Origin: Clostridia bacterium
GTDB lineage: Bacteria; Bacillota_A; Clostridia; Oscillospirales; CAG-272
NCBI GenBank assembly: GCA_017529175.1
Contig: JAFXNX010000115.1
Coordinates: 1-11,157 of the forward strand
Reading direction: 5' to 3'
DNA length: 11,157 bases
The notes under the pieces are model-generated. The model worked only from the letters and a program-made list of their open reading frames with translations. It did no database searches and had not been told where the DNA came from. The translations under genes were made by a program, and so were the position numbers. The stretch's first letter is position 1, and each line of letters begins with the position of its first letter. Below, piece by piece: positions 5,462-11,157 of this stretch.

Positions 5462-7657
5462 TTACAGTATCTTTTCGGACACGGTCAGCTCGCCGTCTCC
5501 GATACGCTCGTACAGTTTGTCCTTCGGTATCGGCTTGCCGAACAGATAACCCTGCAGACGGGTGCATCCGATCTTGTCAAGGAATTCCGCCTGCGCTTCC
5601 GTTTCAACGCCTTCCGTCAGCGTAAGCATATTGATCCTGCCCGCCATATTGACGATGCAGTCGATAAGAACTCTCGATTTCTCGCTGTTCTCAAAGTTGG
5701 ATAAGAAACGCATATCTATCTTGATAACGTCGAACTGATAATCCTTGAGGACGTTGAGAGAAGAATACCCGCTTCCGAAATCGTCCAGCCACAACGAATA
5801 GCCGAGCTCTTTGATACGGTTCATCGCTTCGTTCAGCTTTGAGAAATTGTCCGTCAGCGCGCTCTCCGTCACTTCGACGTGGATCAGATCTTTTGAGATG
5901 CCGTATTCAGCGACGATGCTCTCAAGCTCTCCGACCGCGTCCATCAGCTCGAAATCAAGTCTCGAGAAGTTAAGCGACACCGGGACCACGGGTCTTCCCG
6001 CGTCGATCGATTCCCTGAGATCCTTACAAACCGATTCGAAAATGGATTTGTCGAGCTTATGTATCAGACGGTACTCTTCAAGAACGGGGATAAACTCGTT
6101 CGGGAACAGCTGGCCGTATACCGGGTCCATCCAGCGCGCCAGCGCTTCACACCCGCAAAGCTCTTCCGTGTCAGACCATACTACAGGCTGATAGAACGGT
6201 ACGATCCAGCCGTTCTGAACTGCGTTGTCGATATTATTTACGACGTACAGTCTCTTATGATATTCCTCGCTCATCGTCTTGTCATATTCGACGTAGACGG
6301 TCTGGAAACGGTTCTTTATCAGGTGAGCAGCGTAACGGGCTCTGTCGATCGCCATGCGCGGATCCTCGTCCGTATTGTTCAGGTGATACGCGCCGCAGTT
6401 GATGCTGAGCAGTATTTCGTCGTCGTAGTCGCGGACGAGTCCGTTCAGCAAGTCGAGCCTTTCCCGTAACCCTTCCGTTTTTGTCAGCACGACGAAATGG
6501 TCGTCGGCCTGTCTGGCGCACAGCGAATCGGAGAAGATATCGGACACGTAGCCCCCGAGCGTGATCAGGAATTTATCGCCCGCCTCGAATCCTCTCTGGT
6601 CGTTGAACGCTTTGAAATTGTGAACGTCGAGGAACAAAAATACGTTCTCTTCTATGTTTTCCTCCGGCAGACTTTGAACGTTCTCTTTTGCAAGATCCGA
6701 AAAACAGTTGTAGTTATACATCCCGGTCAGGGCGTCTTCCGTCGCGCTCTTTTCCAGAGCTTTCGTCTTTTTAGCCTCGTTCAGACGGCCGTGGTAGATA
6801 GCAAAACAGATCGTTGTAAGAGAGATCAGGAACGTGACGTAGTTCACGGAGTCGCCCGAGATGATCTTTCTCGCAACTCCGCCGATCACGACCTCCTGGC
6901 TCTGGAATGTAAGTCCCTCCCGGAAAGTTAAAAGGATGTAGTAGAATCCGAGGAAACTTGCTCCGAGCATGAGTATCGTGATGTACGGACGGTAAATCAG
7001 AAGACATCCGACGTAGATGACCATCGTTAAGAAGCAAATGATCTCTTTTCCGCCCCAGAAGTCGCTGTAGGATACGAATATGCCGAACGCAAGACAGATA
7101 AGGCTGAAACAGGTGATGGTCAGATGTTCAAGTATGACGATCCTTCTGTTCTTCAGATACTTGAACATGGAATAGACAATGATCGCCGCGCCGATCACAA
7201 ACAGTAAAACGTAAATGGATACGAGCATCGCGTTCATGATGCCTGCCATTACCGGCGTTATCGAATCACTTTCCTTTGTGAACGTTTCAAGGCTCAGAAC
7301 GGAGGTGTACAGGATGCAGGCGCAGCCTATCGTAACGAGAGTTATGAAGCGCCCCTTGGAAAGCTTTTTGCTTTTCTGGAATATACAGAAGAGCATTACA
7401 CCGAGACCGATCAGCATGAACAGCCAGTACTTGGAGGTGTATTTAATAAACAGCTCGGAGAAATCTCCGCCCGCCTGGACTTTGGGAACGATCTTCGAAT
7501 ACGTTTGCCGGATCAGCATCCAGATCTCGAGCAAAACGACGATGCCTCCCATATAGCTGCTGCTTCGCATATTTGCTTCGTGCAAATATTCGTTTTCGTA
7601 CCGGCTCAGCTTCTCAAAACCGAAAACGTGTAAAATGAAGTGAACTGCTTCTTTCAT
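5462..7657 (-). CDS. Membrane c-di-GMP phosphodiesterase: degenerate GGDEF plus EAL
   Basis: A 731-residue inner-membrane protein. About eight hydrophobic helices occupy residues 36-290, then a GGDEF-type domain (DALTG at 308-312) and an EAL domain (about 470-715). The cyclase signature is replaced by ADDHF at 384-388, so c-di-GMP synthesis is unlikely and the domain is probably regulatory. The EAL domain keeps every residue expected for hydrolysis of c-di-GMP to pGpG: Glu504 (EALARW), Asn563, Glu595, Asp625-Asp626 (DDFGSGYSSL), Lys646, Glu682 (EGVE) and Gln702. The membrane part is a multi-helix sensor of unknown ligand that I do not recognise. ATG 7657 has GGGAG 8 bases upstream. It is first in a two-gene operon with the shortened GGDEF protein. 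Confidence 0.9.
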   Translation of the reverse strand: MKEAVHFILHVFGFEKLSRYENEYLHEANMRSSSYMGGIVVLLEIWMLIRQTYSKIVPKVQAGGDFSELFIKYTSKYWLFMLIGLGVMLFCIFQKSKKLSKGRFITLVTIGCACILYTSVLSLETFTKESDSITPVMAGIMNAMLVSIYVLLFVIGAAIIVYSMFKYLKNRRIVILEHLTITCFSLICLAFGIFVSYSDFWGGKEIICFLTMVIYVGCLLIYRPYITILMLGASFLGFYYILLTFREGLTFQSQEVVIGGVARKIISGDSVNYVTFLISLTTICFAIYHGRLNEAKKTKALEKSATEDALTGMYNYNCFSDLAKENVQSLPEENIEENVFLFLDVHNFKAFNDQRGFEAGDKFLITLGGYVSDIFSDSLCARQADDHFVVLTKTEGLRERLDLLNGLVRDYDDEILLSINCGAYHLNNTDEDPRMAIDRARYAAHLIKNRFQTVYVEYDKTMSEEYHKRLYVVNNIDNAVQNGWIVPFYQPVVWSDTEELCGCEALARWMDPVYGQLFPNEFIPVLEEYRLIHKLDKSIFESVCKDLRESIDAGRPVVPVSLNFSRLDFELMDAVGELESIVAEYGISKDLIHVEVTESALTDNFSKLNEAMNRIKELGYSLWLDDFGSGYSSLNVLKDYQFDVIKIDMRFLSNFENSEKSRVLIDCIVNMAGRINMLTLTEGVETEAQAEFLDKIGCTRLQGYLFGKPIPKDKLYERIGDGELTVSEKIL

Positions 7658-7747
7658 GTCGTCACTCCCGCTTTCTCAAAATATAACTGATGCATTATAT
7701 CTTTAAATGTGCAAAAATTATATGCAGATTTTGACTGCTCTGTGAAC

Positions 7748-7776
7748 ATTATAGCATAATCAAATATTTATTTCAA
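7748..7776 (-). promoter_or_regulatory. Promoter of the EAL/GGDEF operon
   Basis: On the minus strand TTGAAA (7771-7776) and TATAAT (7748-7753) are separated by exactly 17 bases, close to the ideal vegetative promoter. The start site would be near 7741, giving an AT-rich leader of about 84 bases before ATG 7657. I see no clear operator within it. Confidence 0.8.
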
Positions 7777-7852
7777 TCGACTCCGCAAACAATTTGCGAA
7801 AAAAACGTCGGACGGCCGGGCGGATCACTGAAGCTGAACTGTTAAAAAAATA

Positions 7853-7881
7853 TTGCAAAAGTGCGAATTCTGTTGTATCAT
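7853..7881 (+). promoter_or_regulatory. Promoter of the uridine kinase operon
   Basis: TTGCAA (7853-7858) and TATCAT (7876-7881) are 17 bases apart on the plus strand, with the start site predicted near 7888 and a leader of about 32 bases before ATG 7920. It is divergent from the EAL promoter, with about 77 bases between their -35 boxes, so one regulator bound between them could affect both. Confidence 0.7.
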
Positions 7882-7919
7882 ATTTATGTAACATAAGAAA
7901 AGACGGGGAGAGCAGCGAT

Positions 7920-8546
7920 ATGACAAGACCTCTTATCATCGGTATCGCCGGCGGTACCGGAAGCGGAAAGACGACTATCACACAAAAGATCGTCGAACGT
8001 TTCGGCGATAACGTCACCGTTCTGTATCACGATGATTACTATAAAGAACAGCATTCGATCAGCTACGAGGAGCGCTGCAAAACAAATTACGACCACCCCG
8101 ACGCGTTTGACACCGATCTGATGATCGAGGATCTTTGCGCGTTGATCTCCGGACACGAGGCGGCGTCTCCGGTTTACGATTTCACGATATACGACCGTTC
8201 GGACAAAACAAAAATCGTTCCGAGCGCGCCTGTCATCCTTGTTGAAGGTATCTTGATCTTCGCCGACGAACGCCTTACGGATCTTATGAACATCAAGATC
8301 TTCGTCGATACGGACGCGGACGTCCGAATCCTGCGCCGTCTTACGAGAGACGTAAAGAAACGCGGCAGATCCATCGATTCGGTCGTCAGCCAGTACCTTA
8401 CGACCGTCAAGCCCATGCATGAAAAATACGTCGAGCCGAGTAAGAAAATGGCGGACATCATCGTGCTTGAAGGCGGCAGAAACGAGGTCGCGCTCGATCT
8501 GATCATGAACCGTATCGATACTTATCTTCGAGATCTGAAAGGATAG
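7920..8546 (+). CDS. udk: Uridine kinase
   Basis: Uridine/cytidine kinase phosphorylates uridine and cytidine to UMP and CMP in pyrimidine salvage, in the cytoplasm. The 208 residues match the usual length. The Walker A motif GGTGSGKTT (11-19) is followed by the YHDDYY segment, NYDHPDAFDTD, the VILVEGILIF strand, an arginine-rich lid region (RILRRLTRDVKKRGRS) and the C-terminal MHEKYVEPSKKMADIIV motif, all characteristic of the Udk family. The start is ATG 7920, preceded by GGGGAG at 9 bases; an in-frame extension to 7794 would cross the promoter and adds nothing conserved. It is first in a plus-strand operon with a solute-binding lipoprotein and an HD-GYP protein, an unusual company for a salvage enzyme. 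It was probably an older locus into which the signalling genes settled, but this is inference. Confidence 0.95.
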   Translation: MTRPLIIGIAGGTGSGKTTITQKIVERFGDNVTVLYHDDYYKEQHSISYEERCKTNYDHPDAFDTDLMIEDLCALISGHEAASPVYDFTIYDRSDKTKIVPSAPVILVEGILIFADERLTDLMNIKIFVDTDADVRILRRLTRDVKKRGRSIDSVVSQYLTTVKPMHEKYVEPSKKMADIIVLEGGRNEVALDLIMNRIDTYLRDLKG

Positions 8547-8554
8547 ATCTAACG

Positions 8555-8575
8555 CCGGTCTGTTTCTGCAGACGG
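8555..8575 (+). other. Small hairpin between udk and the binding-protein gene
   Basis: GTCTG (8558-8562) pairs with CAGAC (8569-8573) around a 6-base loop, extended by two C-G pairs past one bulged base. No U-run follows, so it is not a terminator by sequence. It could be an mRNA processing or stability element that separates udk expression from the two downstream genes. Confidence 0.35.
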
Positions 8576-8590
8576 TGATCGGGAGAAAAC

Positions 8591-9409
8591 ATGAAAAAAG
8601 CTGTAATTATAAGAATATTTGCATTGATCGCGGCTGCGGCGCTGCTTATCACCGTCTGCGGCTGCGGCGCAAAGAAGGACACGTCAAAGATCGACGATTC
8701 TTTGCAAAAGGTCCTCGACGCCGGCCGGTTTGTTCTCGGTGTCGATACGGAATTCCCGCCGATGAGTTTCATCGACGAGATCGGAGAGATCGTTGGATTT
8801 GACATTGACATAGCAAAAGAGGTTTGCGAAAGACTCGGTATTTCGCTGGTGACACAGCCAATTGACTGGGAAACCAAGGAGGACGCGCTGAACAGCGGTG
8901 AGATCGACTGCATCTGGAGCGGTATGTCCGTGACGCCCGCGCGCGCGGAGTCGATGACCTTGTCGGATCCGTACGTCAAGAACGATTTGATCTTTGTTGT
9001 CGACGGTGACAGCGACATTTTCGGACTGGACGACCTCAAGGGCAAGAAGGTCGGCGTACAGTCCGGCAATTCGACGCAGGAAGTGCTGGAAGACTCCGAG
9101 CTCAGAGCGGATTTTGAGGTCGTAACATTTAACAGCAACATGGAACTCATGCAGAGTTTGGCGAGTAAAGACGTGGACGCTGCGTTCGTCGACTCACTGA
9201 ACGCTTACTATTTCATTTCATCAAGCGACGAGCAGTTTTTCGTGCTTCCCGACGGTTTCAGTGAAGAGGAATGCGCCATCGGCTTCAGGAAGGACGATCA
9301 GGAGCTGAGGGATGCGGTGCAGAATACCATCAGTATGATGAAAGCCGACGGAACGCTGGGCGAGATATCCAAAAAGTGGTTCGGAAGCGACATTACCACG
9401 GTCAAGTGA
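8591..9409 (+). CDS. Family 3 solute-binding lipoprotein, amino-acid type
   Basis: An extracytoplasmic binding protein of the family that captures polar amino acids for ABC importers. A lipoprotein signal peptide ends in the lipobox-like VCGC with Cys25 as the likely lipid-anchored residue. The mature part shows the family pattern: VDTEFPPMSF (51-60), GFDIDIAKEV, an IWSGMSVTPARAE segment in which Arg118 corresponds to the carboxylate-binding arginine, LSDPY, a GKKVGVQSG hinge strand (151-159), and AFVDS with Asp201 at the position that normally holds the ligand's amino group. ATG 8591 has GGGAG 5 bases upstream. No permease or ATPase gene is beside it; instead the HD-GYP gene starts 32 bases downstream. 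This suggests it may deliver ligand information to that sensor, or serve a transporter encoded elsewhere. The ligand is not predictable beyond an amino acid. Confidence 0.9.
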   Translation: MKKAVIIRIFALIAAAALLITVCGCGAKKDTSKIDDSLQKVLDAGRFVLGVDTEFPPMSFIDEIGEIVGFDIDIAKEVCERLGISLVTQPIDWETKEDALNSGEIDCIWSGMSVTPARAESMTLSDPYVKNDLIFVVDGDSDIFGLDDLKGKKVGVQSGNSTQEVLEDSELRADFEVVTFNSNMELMQSLASKDVDAAFVDSLNAYYFISSSDEQFFVLPDGFSEEECAIGFRKDDQELRDAVQNTISMMKADGTLGEISKKWFGSDITTVK

Positions 9410-9441
9410 ACATTCAGAAACCTAAGGAGAGGGGACGCGCG

Positions 9442-10974
9442 ATGAACGGCAGATCGGAAATAAGAATATCCAGATTGCGGAGCGTTTCGATAACCGTGCT
9501 TGTGATCCTGTTGTTTTTGAGCATGATCCTTGTCTACTACTCCTTTTTATACTCCGAGACCAGGCAAAAGATCATCAAGAGCGGAGAGCTGAACGCCGCG
9601 ACGTCTGCTGAGCAGATCGACAAGTATCTCGCAAGAGGCGTCGACACCTTGAAATTTGCCTGCTACTCGCTCGACAGCATGATACGTTCCGGGAAGACAC
9701 GGGACGAGATCCATGACTTTCTCGTCAGCGAAACTCCCGCCCTCTTAAGCATCACCGAAAGGAACTCAACAGGCTTTTACGGATACATCTACGGCGAGTA
9801 TATGGACGGCACCGACTGGGTGCCCGATGATGATTACGTTGCCATCGACCGCCCGTGGTACACAGGCGCCCGCGCAAACCTCGGGCGCGTCACCGTCGTC
9901 GACCCTTATATAGACGCGCAGACGAACACGGTCATGATAACGTTATCCAAAACGCTCTGCGATACAAAGAGTGTTGCCGCGATGGACCTGTCGATCGAAC
10001 CGCTGCAGGTCGCCTCGGAAGAGATCGCAGCACAGGGAGGATCGACAAAAGAGATAGTTCTCGACCGTAAGTATCAGGTGATCGCCCATTCCGACAGATC
10101 GCAGATAGGACACAACTATCTTTCCGAGAGCGGGACGTTTGGAAACGCGCTCGTCGACCGGATGCGCGCGTCCGGAGAAAACTTCTTTTCATTCAAATTC
10201 GACGGCTCGGAATACATCGTCTATACGGTTTCCGTGTCCAACGACTGGACGTGTATCTCAGTGTCCGACGCGACGAGCACTTTCGCTCAGCTGAAGTATA
10301 CGCTGATCTTTACGATCATCGCGATCATGGCGATGATCGCCGTACTGCTCGTCATCATGATCCGCTCGGCAAAGAAGAAAGCGCAGTTCACAAGGCTCAG
10401 TATGAACGTGGTCGAGTCGCTCGCGGCGGCGATCGACGCCAAGGACACCTATACCAACGGTCATTCCGGACGTGTCGCCGAATACTCAAAGGAGATCGGA
10501 CGGCGCTACGGCTATTCCGCCAAAAAGCAGGAAGAGATCTACATGATGGGGCTTTTGCACGACGTAGGCAAGATCGGCATACCGGACGCTGTGATCAACA
10601 AGCCCGGTAAGCTGACAGCGGAAGAGTATGACGTCATCAAGACACACCCTGCCACCGGCGCGCACATACTCTCCAAGACTACGGAAATGCCCCGAATGGC
10701 GGTCGGCGCTCACTGGCACCACGAACGTTATGACGGAAAAGGCTATCCCGACGGGCTTTCCGGTGACGATATTCCGGAAGAGGCTCGCATAATCGCAGTC
10801 GCCGACGCCTATGACGCGATGACGAGTCTTCGCAGCTACCGCGACGTGCTCCCGCAAAACGTCGTACGCGAGGAGATCGAAAAAGGAAGCGGCACACAGT
10901 TTGACCCGGTATTTGCAAATATCATGCTGAAAATGATCGATGAGGATATAGATTATCAGCACCACGATCAATAA
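9442..10974 (+). CDS. dCache-sensor HD-GYP c-di-GMP phosphodiesterase
   Basis: A 510-residue membrane signalling enzyme that should hydrolyse c-di-GMP. Two membrane helices (about 14-36 and 285-307) bracket an extracytoplasmic double-Cache domain, and the cytoplasmic HD-GYP domain covers about 320-500. All expected metal ligands are present: His341, His373-Asp374 (with Lys377), His402, His426-His427 and Asp455, plus the GYP motif at 434-436. In the sensor, Tyr132, Arg137, Trp139, Tyr140, Tyr156 and Asp182 fall close to the spacing of the dCache amino-acid-binding signature, so its ligand is probably an amino acid. ATG 9442 has GGAGAGGGG 7 bases before it; longer forms would overlap the binding-protein gene. 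There is no receiver domain. Co-transcription with the amino-acid-type lipoprotein makes a shared sensing role likely. Confidence 0.92.
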   Translation: MNGRSEIRISRLRSVSITVLVILLFLSMILVYYSFLYSETRQKIIKSGELNAATSAEQIDKYLARGVDTLKFACYSLDSMIRSGKTRDEIHDFLVSETPALLSITERNSTGFYGYIYGEYMDGTDWVPDDDYVAIDRPWYTGARANLGRVTVVDPYIDAQTNTVMITLSKTLCDTKSVAAMDLSIEPLQVASEEIAAQGGSTKEIVLDRKYQVIAHSDRSQIGHNYLSESGTFGNALVDRMRASGENFFSFKFDGSEYIVYTVSVSNDWTCISVSDATSTFAQLKYTLIFTIIAIMAMIAVLLVIMIRSAKKKAQFTRLSMNVVESLAAAIDAKDTYTNGHSGRVAEYSKEIGRRYGYSAKKQEEIYMMGLLHDVGKIGIPDAVINKPGKLTAEEYDVIKTHPATGAHILSKTTEMPRMAVGAHWHHERYDGKGYPDGLSGDDIPEEARIIAVADAYDAMTSLRSYRDVLPQNVVREEIEKGSGTQFDPVFANIMLKMIDEDIDYQHHDQ

Positions 10975-11004
10975 TGCGGCCTCAGTTCACCGCACCCGTA
11001 TATT

Positions 11005-11103
11005 ATGAGAATGCGGGATGAAAACAATGATTCGGACGGTATGGCAGAGAAATTTCGGAAAAATACTGCCCGAATGATAATTGCTGCGTATATTACCTTG
11101 TAG
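11005..11103 (+). other. Short open frame closed by TAG, doubtful gene
   Basis: From ATG 11005 (or 11011, 11041) the frame runs 32 codons to TAG at 11101 and then stays open to the window edge, with a hydrophobic stretch on both sides of the stop (MIIAAYITL, then FIFIIL). Starts lack a good ribosome binding site. It overlaps a hairpin. It could be the start of a membrane protein broken by a nonsense mutation, or chance in AT-rich sequence; I lean to chance. Confidence 0.15.
11030..11075 (+). other. Imperfect hairpin after the HD-GYP gene
   Basis: Bases 11030-11042 pair with 11063-11075 in a 12-bp stem with one A-C mismatch (11036/11069) and one G-U pair (11038/11067) that fits only a plus-strand RNA; the loop is 20 bases. 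No U-run follows. It may stabilise the 3' end of the operon transcript or belong to the leader of the next gene beyond the window. A weaker 6-bp stem (10995-11000 with 11011-11016) precedes it. Confidence 0.4.
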
Positions 11104-11157
11104 TTCATTTTCATTATCCTCACAAATCCCGGTTTGTCGATTTCTTTATCTTCTTAT

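Noticed and set aside
5451..5567. Longer N-terminus for the shortened GGDEF protein
   Set aside because: The extension is arginine-rich, antisense-frame-like and lies in the EAL gene's 3' end; it does not restore the missing DxLTG segment.
7794..7919. In-frame N-terminal extension of uridine kinase
   Set aside because: It contains the TTGCAA/TATCAT promoter, shows no conserved sequence, and ATG 7920 with GGGGAG gives the normal family length.
9271..9441. Upstream extension of the HD-GYP protein into the binding-protein gene
   Set aside because: It lies in another frame of a well-supported gene; ATG 9442 has a strong ribosome binding site and precedes the first membrane helix.
10968..11114. 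Minus-strand 48-residue frame at the right end
   Set aside because: It overlaps the end of the HD-GYP gene, has poor ribosome binding site spacing and no recognisable motif.

Overview
The window looks like a moderately GC-rich chromosome segment of a gut- or rumen-type member of the Clostridia (Bacillota). The reasons are a secreted protein ending in a type I dockerin, several membrane c-di-GMP enzymes, consensus TTGAAA/TATAAT-type promoters and strong GGAG-type ribosome binding sites. This is inference from gene content; nothing here fixes the genus.

Layout. Positions 1-162 hold no gene, but contain a long imperfect hairpin (27-99) whose G-U pairs favour a plus-strand RNA. From about 163 to 1029 runs an AraC-type DNA-binding domain fused to a GyrI-like ligand domain, but the first part of the first helix-turn-helix and the normal start are missing, so the gene is decapitated. 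A perfect 15-bp bidirectional terminator (1086-1120) separates it from a minus-strand operon: a secreted four-module, beta-helix-like dockerin protein (1716-4256), then 15 bp later a FucU/RbsD-type sugar mutarotase (1272-1700). A promoter lies at 4291-4318. Upstream, also on the minus strand, is a small cyclophilin-like-fold protein (4376-4795).

The right half is a c-di-GMP signalling block. On the minus strand, an eight-helix membrane protein with a degenerate GGDEF domain (ADDHF) and an apparently intact EAL phosphodiesterase domain (5462-7657) is followed after 11 bp by a 166-residue protein with one membrane helix and a GGDEF domain that keeps its signature but lacks the usual N-terminal DxLTG segment (4950-5450). 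A divergent promoter region (7658-7919) with two near-consensus promoters feeds this pair and a plus-strand operon: uridine kinase (7920-8546), a family 3 solute-binding lipoprotein with no transporter genes beside it (8591-9409), and a membrane HD-GYP phosphodiesterase with a dCache sensor that carries an amino-acid-binding signature (9442-10974).

The most interesting reading is that the amino-acid-type binding lipoprotein and the dCache/HD-GYP protein form one extracytoplasmic sensing unit that lowers c-di-GMP, while the opposite operon pairs a second phosphodiesterase with a stripped-down cyclase. The last 183 bases hold a further imperfect hairpin (11030-11075) and no convincing gene. I saw no tRNA, rRNA, CRISPR array, transposase or attachment site. 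No gene-free stretch exceeds 300 bases.
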